DNA of 39,279 nucleotides from an uncultured Actinomycetales bacterium. GTDB taxonomy: Bacteria; Actinomycetota; Actinomycetes; S36-B12. The stretch lies in assembly GCA_913063435.1 (NCBI GenBank), contig CAJXYI010000025.1, positions 1-39,279 on the forward strand. Direction: 5' to 3'. The notes under the pieces are model-generated. The model saw only the letters and a program-made list of their open reading frames with translations. It had not been told where the DNA came from and did not search any database. The position numbers and the translations under genes were made by a program. How positions within the stretch are numbered: the stretch's first letter is position 1; each line of letters begins with the position of its first letter. Shown in pieces: positions 27,428 to 35,083 of the stretch.

Positions 27428-28347
27428 TGCCGCGACGGGCGACCGCAACGCTGGGCGCGGGGACAGGGGCCCTTGCGCTGGTGTTGAGTGGGTGCACCTC
27501 GTCGGTTGCTCCCGTAGGCCCGACATCACCGCCGCAGATCCAGCCGAGGCTGATTCTGGTGCAGGTGCTCGATCGCAGCGAATACGCGGTGGGTAACGCG
27601 CTCATGTCGGGATCGCTACCGTTATCGCAGTCGGAATCGGGGGTTGCCAGCAGTGCGGATCAGACTCCTGCCGCATCATCCATCGCCTACCTGCCCGCCA
27701 GCGTGCTCGTTCCGATCGTCGGCGTCACACCACCGCGCACCATCACGCTCGGGGCCACACCGACCATTCCGGACACGCTTGCGCCGAAATCCTCGACCGA
27801 GGCAGCCTTCGACCTGGCCCTGGATGGAAGCTGGACGCTCGACGTGCTGGCATTCGCCGGATTGATCGACGCCGTAGGGGGAGTCTTCGTCGATCTTCCT
27901 CAGGCGGTCCGGTTGACGAATCCACAATCAGAGGCGGCGATCGTTCTCCCCGCGGGGAGACAGCGGCTCAGCGGAATCGCCGCCGCTGAATACGTCACGA
28001 CGGAACTGAGCCGAGATTTTCCCATCGATCAGCTTCAGCGGTTCCGAGACGTGTGGATCGCGGTGCTCGCGCGGCTTCCTGATTCACCGGAGAGGCTGCG
28101 ACAGATCCTCACAAGCCTGGGTTTCCTCGCCCGCACCACGGCCAGTGTCGAGACGCTGCTCGAGGTGTTGGAATCGGGGCGCGCTGCAGTGCTGGACCGG
28201 TCGATCGATGAGCAGTTCGTCACCGTTGATGTGATCCGAGGTGGTGCGCGACCCGCTGCGGTCATCACACCTGCGGGATCACGTACGGTAGCCACCATGT
28301 TCGCCGAATTCGCAGTGCCCGGTCCCGATCCGAAGGAGGCGAAGTGA
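27427..28347 (+). CDS. divergent LytR-CpsA-Psr (LCP)-like lipoprotein
   Basis: The 306-residue product has an N-terminal lipobox LSGC with Cys23 as the lipidation site, after an RR-containing n-region. The middle, TEAAFDLALDGSWTLDVLAFAGLIDAVGGVFVDLP, resembles the LCP core (FxxLVDxLGGVxVxLP). RDFPIDQLQRFRDVWIAVL matches the later LCP helix. LCP proteins attach polymers to peptidoglycan. The usual early GxDxR and RxDTxM segments are missing or unrecognisable, so the enzyme activity may be lost. An LCP gene between nadD and rsfS occurs in other actinobacteria, which supports the family call. It is normally a membrane protein, not a lipoprotein. Confidence 0.65.
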   Translation: MPRRATATLGAGTGALALVLSGCTSSVAPVGPTSPPQIQPRLILVQVLDRSEYAVGNALMSGSLPLSQSESGVASSADQTPAASSIAYLPASVLVPIVGVTPPRTITLGATPTIPDTLAPKSSTEAAFDLALDGSWTLDVLAFAGLIDAVGGVFVDLPQAVRLTNPQSEAAIVLPAGRQRLSGIAAAEYVTTELSRDFPIDQLQRFRDVWIAVLARLPDSPERLRQILTSLGFLARTTASVETLLEVLESGRAAVLDRSIDEQFVTVDVIRGGARPAAVITPAGSRTVATMFAEFAVPGPDPKEAK

Positions 28348-28724
28348 CGGCAAGTACCGAGGCCGTCCAAGCCGCTCGTGCAGCCGCCCAGGCCGCTGCA
28401 GACAAGTTGGCCACGGACATCATCGCGCTCGACGTCTCCGAGCAGGTCGTCATCACCGATGTGTTCTTCCTGTGCTCAGGAGCCAATGATCGTCAGGTCC
28501 GTGCCATCGTCGATGCCATCGAGGACCGACTTCGCGAAGACGGCAGCAAACCGATCCGGCGCGAGGGCGAGCGCGAGGGCCGTTGGGTTCTGTTGGATTT
28601 CGGCGACATGGTCGTTCATGTGCAGTTGGCCGAGGAGCGCGTGCATTACGCCCTCGAGCGTCTCTGGAAGGACTGCCCGCTCATCGACCTCGAACTCCCC
28701 GACCACGAAGCGGCGCGGGACTGA
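28344..28724 (+). CDS. rsfS: ribosomal silencing factor RsfS
   Basis: RsfS binds L14 on the 50S subunit and blocks subunit joining in nutrient limitation. The 126-residue protein has the DUF143 core, with DVSEQVVITDVFFLCSGAN and WVLLDFGDMVVHV. The GTG start overlaps the upstream stop codon (GTGA) and has GAAGGAGG about five bases before it. It lies directly after the nadD-LCP pair and four bases before the phosphatase gene. Confidence 0.95.
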   Translation: MTASTEAVQAARAAAQAAADKLATDIIALDVSEQVVITDVFFLCSGANDRQVRAIVDAIEDRLREDGSKPIRREGEREGRWVLLDFGDMVVHVQLAEERVHYALERLWKDCPLIDLELPDHEAARD

Positions 28725-28728
28725 ACCG

Positions 28729-29397
28729 GTGCGTCGACTCGTGCTCTGGCGGCATGGCCGCACGACCTGGAACGCCCAGCATCGATTCCAGGGCCAAACC
28801 GATGTGCCCCTCGACGAAGTCGGTGTGGAACAGGCCCGACGCGCTGCTGTCGAACTAGCGGCGTTGAATCCAACGCTCGTGATGTCCTCAGACCTGCAAC
28901 GGGCGCGCGATACGGCTGCTGCGCTCGCGGAGATCACCGGTCTGGCCGTGGGCCTCGACGAGCGATTGCGCGAGACCTACGCGGGGGAGTGGCAGGGGTT
29001 GACCCGTGAAGAGATCCGCGCCCGGTACGGCGATGAGCTCGATCAGTGGGCGACCGGTTCCGATCTGCGCCCGGGGGGAGGGGAGCGGCGTACTGAGGTC
29101 GCTGACCGGGTTGCCGCAGCGATCGAAGATGCGGTGCGCGAGACCGATGATGATGCGGTGATCGTCATCGCCACCCACGGTGGTTCCGCCCGCGCGGGTA
29201 TCGGTCGTCTGCTCGGACTGCCCGTCGAGCACTGGTCGGCGCTCGGTGTCCTGACCAATGCGGCCTGGTCGGTGCTGCTGGGCCATGACCACCCGCGTTC
29301 GGTCATCGGTCCACGCTGGCGACTGCAGGAATACAACGCTCGTTCGCTGCCCGAGGCGCTACCCCGTGATGGAGTCTGGCCGGCCGATGATCGATAG
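28729..29397 (+). CDS. gpgP: histidine phosphatase, glucosyl-3-phosphoglycerate phosphatase (GpgP)-like
   Basis: This is a branch 1 histidine phosphatase of 222 residues. The phospho-accepting motif is WRHGRTTWN, with His9. The second histidine is His150 (IATHGGSAR), and YAGEWQG holds the acid residue region. In Mycobacterium the phosphatase directly after nadD-rsfS is GpgP (Rv2419c), which dephosphorylates glucosyl-3-phosphoglycerate. The same position here and the OctT-like gene nearby support that assignment. A generic phosphoglycerate mutase-like activity cannot be excluded. GTG 28729 is chosen because it lies four bases after rsfS and gives the family N-terminus. The frame runs open upstream inside rsfS, which is not meaningful. 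Confidence 0.8.
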   Translation: MRRLVLWRHGRTTWNAQHRFQGQTDVPLDEVGVEQARRAAVELAALNPTLVMSSDLQRARDTAAALAEITGLAVGLDERLRETYAGEWQGLTREEIRARYGDELDQWATGSDLRPGGGERRTEVADRVAAAIEDAVRETDDDAVIVIATHGGSARAGIGRLLGLPVEHWSALGVLTNAAWSVLLGHDHPRSVIGPRWRLQEYNARSLPEALPRDGVWPADDR

Positions 29398-29456
29398 CTG
29401 GCCATCCTGAGCTTGTGCGGGGGTGGCCCGCGGGCGGAGTGAGCCTCGCCTGCGGG

Positions 29457-29462
29457 TATGCT
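29457..29462 (+). promoter_or_regulatory. -10 box of the tRNA-Ala promoter
   Basis: TATGCT ends 13 bases before the first base of the tRNA, a normal distance for a short 5' leader trimmed by RNase P. No clear -35 box is visible. Confidence 0.5.
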
Positions 29463-29475
29463 CGCGGGGCACTTC

Positions 29476-29548
29476 GGGGCTGTGGCGCAGCTGGTAGCGC
29501 ACCTCCATGGCATGGAGGGGGTCAGGGGTTCGAGTCCCCTCAGCTCCA
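29476..29548 (+). tRNA. tRNA-Ala (anticodon GGC)
   Basis: This is a complete 73-base cloverleaf. The acceptor GGGGCTG (29476-29482) pairs with CAGCTCC (29541-29547), giving the G3-U70 pair that marks alanine tRNAs. The D arm has GCGC around AGCTGGTA. The anticodon stem CCTCC/GGAGG encloses ATGGCAT, with anticodon GGC at 29509-29511. The T stem AGGGG/CCCCT encloses TTCGAGT. The discriminator is A29548. CCA is not encoded (the next bases are CCG). Confidence 0.97.
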
Positions 29549-29649
29549 CCGAAGGATGTATCGCGGGTCGACGTCGTGACTAGGGCGGGACCTGGCGCCG
29601 TAATGGGGTGCCGACGCCGGGATCGTCCACGGCAGGGAGGTGCATCCTC

Positions 29650-30318
29650 ATGGGACACGTGTTGATTCTGGGAGCGGGTCCGGGCATCGGGACATCGGTG
29701 GCCGTTGCAGCTACCAGGTCCGGTGCGACGGTCACCCTCGCCGCCCGCAGCAACGACACCCTGGACGCGACCACCGCCGCGGTGTTCTCTGAGGTGCCTA
29801 ATCCTCGGATTCTCCAGGTACGGGTGGATGCGAGCGATCCGGTCGCCCTGCGCGATGCGATCGCTGCCCATGCGGCATTGATGGACTCCCCGATCGATGT
29901 GGCCCTGTTCAATGTCTCCGCATGGGTCCCTGGCGGTTGGGACGCTGACCTGCGCGAAATCGAAGGCGGCCTGCGCTCCGGTGTGGTGTCAGGGTGGGCG
30001 ATGGCCCAGGCGCTGATCCCTACTATGCGCGAGTTGCCCGCGGCGACTTTGCTGTTCACCGGCGGTGGCACCGCCGATCATCCGATGCGTGCGAGCCTGG
30101 CACTCGGATTGCAAAAGGCTGCATTGCGCAACCTCGCGATGGGACTGGACGCCGACCTGGCCGACACGTCGATCCGGGCTCGCACACTGACCATCCGCGG
30201 CACGATCGCTCGCGGGACTGCCTTCGATCCCGATCGGATAGCGGTTGCGCTGCTGGCGCTGGTGGAGGATTCGGATGGTCCGTGCCTGATGGACTTCACC
30301 GGTGGCGAGCAAGCGTGA
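29650..30318 (+). CDS. atypical short-chain dehydrogenase/reductase (SDR)
   Basis: This is a 222-residue Rossmann protein with an N-terminal cofactor motif GAGPGIGTSVA (residues 8-18). The catalytic Tyr-x-x-x-Lys is altered: the lysine is present in LGLQKAALRNL but the tyrosine position is leucine, and the usual serine region reads LLFTGGGTA. A branch of SDR-like proteins with FTGGG lacks the classical triad, so the activity may be different or absent. ATG 29650 has GGGAGG nine bases upstream, one of the best ribosome sites in the window. It lies between tRNA-Ala and the OctT-like gene. The substrate is unknown. Confidence 0.75.
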   Translation: MGHVLILGAGPGIGTSVAVAATRSGATVTLAARSNDTLDATTAAVFSEVPNPRILQVRVDASDPVALRDAIAAHAALMDSPIDVALFNVSAWVPGGWDADLREIEGGLRSGVVSGWAMAQALIPTMRELPAATLLFTGGGTADHPMRASLALGLQKAALRNLAMGLDADLADTSIRARTLTIRGTIARGTAFDPDRIAVALLALVEDSDGPCLMDFTGGEQA

Positions 30319-30427
30319 ACGAGCGGAGCGCCGCAACATCCTCGGTGGCTGAGGCGGGTGGACCTTGGACTTCACCGACGATGTGCGCGTTGCCGGTAGC
30401 TGCGATGGCGGATGGGGCGATCGGGGT

Positions 30428-31189
30428 GTGAAGGAAGCGCCTATCGAGACACCTAACGGATCGTTCCCCGACCATGGTCATCTGCTCGTCCTGGGGGACT
30501 CGCTGGCTTTTCATGGCCCGCGCCAGGCGATGCCGCCCGGCGAGGCCCGGCTGTTTCCTCAGGTGGCTGGCGGCGCACTAGGTATGCCGGTCGATCTCGT
30601 CGCTCGCCAGGGCTGGACCGCACGTGATGCCTGGTGGGCGCTGACCAAGGATCCGGTGGTGTGGGGGACTTACCTGCCCCGCGCCGATGCTTTGCTGCTC
30701 GCTGTCGGCGGGATGGATCAACTCCCCGCCCCGGTGCCGACCTGGGTGCGCGATTCGATCCCCTATCTGCCGAGTAGTCGCGCTCGCCGAGTCGCTCGGG
30801 ACGCATTCCGCACTGTGACCCCACCGGCGGTCCGCCACCTCGGCGGGCCGTTCCGCACACTGCCCCAGGCAGCCACCGACCGCTATCTCACCCGGATCGT
30901 CCAGGGTGTGCGCGCTCTGCGTCGGGAGTTGCCGATCGCCCTCATGGGTCCTGCGCCGTGGACCGGCCCGTACTACCCGAACACGTCGCGACACCGCCCG
31001 GCTGTGCCTGCTGCGAAGCGGTGGGCGCACGCCCACGACGTCACCTATGTCGATATCGAGGACCTCGTCGCGCCCCGCTTGGCGTCGTGCAACCCCGATG
31101 GCCTGCACTGGTCGTGGGAGGTGCACGGCCTCGTCGGCCACGCCATCGCGGACGCTTTCAGCGCAGAGAACGACCGTAAACAGGATTAA
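30428..31189 (+). CDS. octT: SGNH-fold acyltransferase, diglucosylglycerate octanoyltransferase (OctT)-like
   Basis: The block-I motif LVLGDSLAFHG places the nucleophile at Ser25, and NPDGLHWSWEVHG supplies Asp224 and His227. GWTARDAWWALTKDP and LAVGGMDQLP resemble, from memory, mycobacterial OctT (Rv2418c), which octanoylates diglucosylglycerate in methylglucose lipopolysaccharide synthesis. The context (nadD, rsfS, gpgP upstream; degV and comEA downstream) matches that neighbourhood. GTG 30428 (253 residues) is the most likely start. A TTG at 30365 would add 21 unlike residues, so start confidence is low. The last eight codons and the stop lie inside the 5' arm of a hairpin element. Confidence 0.75.
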   Translation: MKEAPIETPNGSFPDHGHLLVLGDSLAFHGPRQAMPPGEARLFPQVAGGALGMPVDLVARQGWTARDAWWALTKDPVVWGTYLPRADALLLAVGGMDQLPAPVPTWVRDSIPYLPSSRARRVARDAFRTVTPPAVRHLGGPFRTLPQAATDRYLTRIVQGVRALRRELPIALMGPAPWTGPYYPNTSRHRPAVPAAKRWAHAHDVTYVDIEDLVAPRLASCNPDGLHWSWEVHGLVGHAIADAFSAENDRKQD

Positions 31190-31232
31190 GGGAGGCTCCT
31201 TAGTCCTGATAAGCGTCGTTCTCTGGGGAGTG
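31165..31232. repeat. hairpin element A (pairs with element B), end of octT
   Basis: The outer stem is AGAGAACGAC (31165-31174) with GTCGTTCTCT (31215-31224), ten perfect pairs. The inner stem is CAGGATTAAGG (31181-31191) with CCTTAGTCCTG (31198-31208), eleven positions with one G-T pair and a six-base loop. The octT stop TAA (31187-31189) is in the inner arm. The last 19 bases, CGTCGTTCTCTGGGGAGTG (31214-31232), recur exactly in element B. From AACGAC to GAGTG the element is 64 bases, the same as B. Confidence 0.8.
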
Positions 31233-31297
31233 CAACGCTGTCCACAGGCGTGGGTGGCGTATTGCGGGCGTCGTCGTCGCTCGCTCAGGGTGGCGGA

Positions 31298-32425
31298 ATG
31301 GCACCCCGGGATGGTCGATACAGCAGAAGGTCGTCTCGCAAGTGGACTCCGGGCAGCGCGAGTGGGGCTGCGGCGACGTCGAAGGATCCGGCTCGAGGTG
31401 GGCGAAGCTCGCGTACTGGTACCTCACGCACTGCCGCGTCCCTGCGCGCAGCATTCGGCCCACGATCGTTCACCAACGCTGAGGTCCGTGAGATCGGCAT
31501 CAGCAGCGATCAGCTCTTCCAAGCGGTCACGTCCGGCAAAGTCCACCGACTTGCTCGGGGCACCTACGTCGTCGATGAACCGTGTCGGCGCACCCTGTTG
31601 CTGCATCTGCAGTACGAGTTGACTCGTCGTGGGATCCCGTCAGTCGCCGGCGGTTGCAGCGCAGCGCACATCTGGGATATCCCGATCATCGGTGCGAACG
31701 ATCCGGCTGCCGACTGCGAACCGTTGCTGTGGCTGCCACCTGGCTCGAAGCGTCAGGGCATCCGGCACGGTGTCCATGTCATCCACGGAGACATTCCCAG
31801 GAACCACACCTCCCTCGCGGCTGATGGACTGGTCCTGACCTCACCCCTGCGCACCGCCGTCGACGTCGTCCGACTGGCGCGACTGTCTCGAACATTCGCC
31901 TTGGCGACGTTGAACGGCGGGCTCCGCGCTCACCTCGCAGCATCGTCCAAGGTGCCGCTGGCTCAAGCGGGGCTCGTCACCCGACTCGCCCAGGACCCGC
32001 GTGCCCGTCAGCGCCTGAATCGGGAATTGGCTGCGGTGATCGCTGACGTGCCCGCCTGGGGGATCCGATCGGTTCGGGATTGCCTGCCCTTCGCCGATGC
32101 GCGATTGGAGAACGCCTTCGAGTCGCTGTCCTGGGGGAGGTTCGTCGAGGCTGGCGTCGAGCTGCCCGAGCCTCAGGCGTGGCTGCAAGGTGCCAGCGGT
32201 CGGTGGTACCGGGTCGATTTCTGGTGGCCCGATCTCGGACTGATCGGTGAAGCCGACGGAATGGTGAAATACACCGAACCCGGCGCGCTGGCCGAGGAGA
32301 AGGCTCGCCAACTCGACCTCGAAGGCCCCGGGCGTTCGATGATCCGCTGGGGGTGGGGACATGTCCTGCCCGACCACGATCCGCTCTTCGACGCGCTGAT
32401 CGCCCGCATCCGATCCGCTGCGTGA
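31298..32425 (+). CDS. AbiEi-type winged-helix / DUF559 endonuclease-fold protein
   Basis: The protein has 375 residues from ATG 31298. Residues 1-55 are Ser/Arg/Gly-rich and look unconserved. An in-frame GTG at 31250 is possible, and no good ribosome site marks either start. From about residue 58, SFTNAEVREIGISSDQLFQAV then GKVHRLARGTYVV is the AbiEi-like N-terminal helix-turn-helix. The C-terminal region has DFWWPDLGLIGEADGMVKY, with Glu318 and Asp320, then an EEKARQ helix: the DUF559/Vsr-like PD-(D/E)xK nuclease fold. Such orphan genes are common in actinobacteria and their role is unproven. No AbiEii toxin gene is adjacent. It is bracketed by related hairpins A and B. Confidence 0.75.
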   Translation: MAPRDGRYSRRSSRKWTPGSASGAAATSKDPARGGRSSRTGTSRTAASLRAAFGPRSFTNAEVREIGISSDQLFQAVTSGKVHRLARGTYVVDEPCRRTLLLHLQYELTRRGIPSVAGGCSAAHIWDIPIIGANDPAADCEPLLWLPPGSKRQGIRHGVHVIHGDIPRNHTSLAADGLVLTSPLRTAVDVVRLARLSRTFALATLNGGLRAHLAASSKVPLAQAGLVTRLAQDPRARQRLNRELAAVIADVPAWGIRSVRDCLPFADARLENAFESLSWGRFVEAGVELPEPQAWLQGASGRWYRVDFWWPDLGLIGEADGMVKYTEPGALAEEKARQLDLEGPGRSMIRWGWGHVLPDHDPLFDALIARIRSAA

Positions 32426-32468
32426 TAAGTCAGCGCCCCGAGGTCAACTCGCCGGCCACAGCCTGGAC

Positions 32469-32532
32469 AACGACGGTTAGCGGGCATAAGGAGGCCGACG
32501 TAGTCCGGTTAATCGTCGTTCTCTGGGGAGTG
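32469..32532. repeat. hairpin element B (pairs with element A), upstream of leuS
   Basis: The outer stem is AACGACGGTTA (32469-32479) with TAATCGTCGTT (32510-32520), eleven positions with one G-T pair. The inner stem is CGGGC (32481-32485) with GTCCG (32503-32507). The 3' tail CGTCGTTCTCTGGGGAGTG (32514-32532) is identical to that of element A, exactly 1300 bases away. Central bases differ between A and B while much of the pairing is kept. The rest of the interval 32426-32590 holds only a possible leuS -10 box. Confidence 0.8.
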
Positions 32533-32575
32533 AGCGGCGAGCCCGGCTCCTGAAGGTGACCCGCGGGGCGCTCGG

Positions 32576-32581
32576 TAGGCT
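32576..32581 (+). promoter_or_regulatory. probable -10 box of leuS
   Basis: TAGGCT ends nine bases before the leuS ATG at 32591, implying a leaderless or nearly leaderless message. No T-box sequence (TGGNACCGCG) is present in the interval upstream. Confidence 0.4.
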
Positions 32582-32590
32582 CGGACGGCT

Positions 32591-35074
32591 ATGGATGAGG
32601 CCCTGAACGAACCCGCGGAACGCGAAAGCTATGACGTCGAGGCGATCCAGTCCCGGTGGCTGCCGGTCTGGGACGACCTCGCGCCCTTCCGTTCCGGTAA
32701 CCCAGACGATCCTCGTCCACCGAAATACATCCTCGACATGTTCCCCTACCCCTCAGGCGACCTGCACATGGGGCACGCGGAGGCATACGCCCTCGGCGAT
32801 GTGATCGCCCGCTACTGGGTGCAGAGGGGCTTCAACGTCATGCACCCCATCGGCTGGGATGCCTTCGGCTTGCCCGCCGAGAACGCCGCAATCCGCAACG
32901 GCGAGGACCCCCGCGCGTGGACCTACGCGAATATCGAGCAGCAGAAGGCCTCCATGCGCCGCTATGCCTGCTCCTTCGACTGGGATCGCGTGCTCAACAC
33001 CTGCGACCCGGAGTACTACCACTGGAACCAGTGGTTCTTCCTGCAGATGTATGAGCGCGGGTTGGCTTATCGCAAGGCATCGAATGTCAATTGGTGTCCG
33101 AACTGCCAGACCGTGCTGGCGAACGAGCAGGTCGTCGCGGGGGAGTGCGAGCGCTGCGACACTCCGGTCACGAAGAAGAAGCTCACCCAGTGGTACTTCA
33201 AGATCACCGACTATGCCGACCGACTGCTCGACGACATGGAGCAGCTCGAGGGGGCCTGGCCGGAGAAGGTGCTGCTGATGCAGCGCAACTGGATCGGCCG
33301 CTCCACCGGCGCGGAGGTCCAGTTCGTTATCGAGGGACGTGATGAGCCGGTCACCGTCTACACCACGCGCCCGGACACGCTCTATGGCGCGACCTTCTTC
33401 GTCGTTGCTGCTGACTCCGATCTCGCTGCCGAACTCGCTGTGAGATCACAGGCCGAGCAGGAGTTCACCGAATACCTCGAGCAGGTCAAGCGCACCTCGG
33501 AGATGGATCGACTGAACAACGAACGTGACAAGACCGGCGTGTTCTTGCAGCGTTATGCGATCAACCCGGTCAATGGCGAGCGGATTCCGGTGTGGGCGAG
33601 CGACTATGTGCTCGCCGACTACGGCACCGGCGCGATCATGGCCGTGCCCGCGCACGATCAACGCGACCTCGATTTCGCACGCGCCTTCGACCTCCCCGTT
33701 CGTGTCGTCGTCGACGCGGGCGAGGATCCTGCCGTCACCGGCGTCGCCACGGCCGACGATGGGCTGCACATCAATTCCGGCCCCCTGGACGGATTGGACA
33801 AGGCTGCCGCGATCGAGAAGATCCTCGAGGTTGTCGAAGAACGCGGGACGGGTACCTCGGCGGTCAACTACCGACTGCGTGACTGGCTGATCTCGCGCCA
33901 GCGGTTCTGGGGTACTCCGATCCCGATCGTGCACTGCGAGAGCTGCGGCGAGGTTCCCGTTCCGCTAGAACAACTTCCGGTGACCTTGCCATCAGCAGAA
34001 GGCCTGGATCTCAAGCCGAAGGGAACCTCCCCGCTCGGTGCGGCGACGGAATGGGCGAATGTGCCCTGCCCGCGATGCGGTGGTCCGGCAACCCGCGATG
34101 CCGACACGATGGACACATTCGTCGACTCCTCCTGGTACTACCTGCGCTATCTCGATCCGAACCTCGACACCGCACCCTTCGATATCGACCAGGCCAAGCG
34201 GTGGATGCCGGTCGATCAGTACGTCGGCGGTGTCACGCATGCGATCCTTCACCTGCTGTACAGCCGCTTCTTCACCAAGGTGCTGTTCGACCTGGGCATG
34301 GTCGACTTCACCGAACCGTTCACACGCCTGCTCAATCAGGGCATGGTGATCATGAACGGGTCGGCAATGAGCAAGTCACGTGGCAACCTGGTGCGACTGT
34401 CGGACGAACTGGCTGAGCACGGTGTCGACGCGATCCGGTTGACGATGGTGTTCGCCGGTCCACCGGAAGACGATGTCGACTGGGCCGATGTGTCGCCGGC
34501 GGGTGCGAAGAAGTTCCTCGCGCGTGCCTGGCGTCTTGCCGGTGATGTGACCAGCGAGCCCGGAGCAGATCCCGCGGATGGAGACATCAGTCTGCGCAAG
34601 ATCACCCATAAGGCGGTGCATGAGGCCGGACTCGCGGTGGAGTCGTATCGGTTCAATGTCGCGGTCGCGAAGACGATGGAATTGGTGAACGCGACCCGCA
34701 AGGCGATCGACTCCGGATGCGGACCGGCTGATCCGGCTGTTCGCGAAGCAGCCCAAGCCGTGGCGATCATGCTGTCCCTCGTCGCCCCCTACACCGCAGA
34801 GGACATGTGGGCCAGGCTCGGCCACGAACCGTGTGTGGCCCTTGCGGGTTGGCCGGTAGTCGACCCGGCGTTGCTGGTGGAGGACTCGGTCACCTGCGTG
34901 GTGCAGGTGGCGGGCAAAGTACGCGAGCGCCTCGAGGTCTCGCCTGATATCGGTGAGGACGACCTGCGGGAGATGGCCCTCGCGGCACCCGCGGTCGTCA
35001 AGGCCCTCGATGGTGCCGGCATTCGCACGGTCATCGTCCGGGCACCCAAACTCGTCAACGTCGTCCCCGCATAG
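32591..35074 (+). CDS. leuS: leucine--tRNA ligase
   Basis: This class I synthetase charges tRNA-Leu. The HIGH-type motif HMGH is at residues 59-62 after MFPYPSGDL. The C-terminal catalytic loop reads AMSKSRGN (Ala592, MSKS 593-596), so the first lysine of KMSKS is alanine. I recall this variant from the shorter actinobacterial LeuRS type, so it is probably functional. An editing domain ([12 protein letters not shown]) and zinc-binding cysteine pairs (CPNCQT, CERCDT, CPRCGG) are present. Its 827 residues are shorter than the roughly 960 of Streptomyces or Mycobacterium. The stop codon TAG starts the -10 hexamer of degV. Confidence 0.96.
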   Translation: MDEALNEPAERESYDVEAIQSRWLPVWDDLAPFRSGNPDDPRPPKYILDMFPYPSGDLHMGHAEAYALGDVIARYWVQRGFNVMHPIGWDAFGLPAENAAIRNGEDPRAWTYANIEQQKASMRRYACSFDWDRVLNTCDPEYYHWNQWFFLQMYERGLAYRKASNVNWCPNCQTVLANEQVVAGECERCDTPVTKKKLTQWYFKITDYADRLLDDMEQLEGAWPEKVLLMQRNWIGRSTGAEVQFVIEGRDEPVTVYTTRPDTLYGATFFVVAADSDLAAELAVRSQAEQEFTEYLEQVKRTSEMDRLNNERDKTGVFLQRYAINPVNGERIPVWASDYVLADYGTGAIMAVPAHDQRDLDFARAFDLPVRVVVDAGEDPAVTGVATADDGLHINSGPLDGLDKAAAIEKILEVVEERGTGTSAVNYRLRDWLISRQRFWGTPIPIVHCESCGEVPVPLEQLPVTLPSAEGLDLKPKGTSPLGAATEWANVPCPRCGGPATRDADTMDTFVDSSWYYLRYLDPNLDTAPFDIDQAKRWMPVDQYVGGVTHAILHLLYSRFFTKVLFDLGMVDFTEPFTRLLNQGMVIMNGSAMSKSRGNLVRLSDELAEHGVDAIRLTMVFAGPPEDDVDWADVSPAGAKKFLARAWRLAGDVTSEPGADPADGDISLRKITHKAVHEAGLAVESYRFNVAVAKTMELVNATRKAIDSGCGPADPAVREAAQAVAIMLSLVAPYTAEDMWARLGHEPCVALAGWPVVDPALLVEDSVTCVVQVAGKVRERLEVSPDIGEDDLREMALAAPAVVKALDGAGIRTVIVRAPKLVNVVPA

Positions 35075-35077
35075 CCT
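35072..35077 (+). promoter_or_regulatory. -10 box for degV built on the leuS stop codon
   Basis: TAGCCT begins with the TAG stop of leuS and ends six bases before the degV ATG at 35084. The six-base gap has no ribosome site, suggesting a leaderless transcript. Confidence 0.45.
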
Positions 35078-35083
35078 GTCCCG

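Noticed and set aside
30365-30427. TTG-started extension of the OctT-like protein
   Set aside because: The extra residues do not resemble the family and the TTG has no ribosome site. GTG 30428 gives a normal length.
31298-32425. Complete AbiEi-AbiEii toxin-antitoxin system
   Set aside because: Only an AbiEi-like helix-turn-helix fused to a DUF559 region is present. No nucleotidyltransferase toxin gene is adjacent; leuS follows.
32426-32590. T-box riboswitch in front of leuS
   Set aside because: The TGGNACCGCG core is absent and the hairpin there is shared with the unrelated octT 3' end. The start of transcription is probably next to the leuS ATG.
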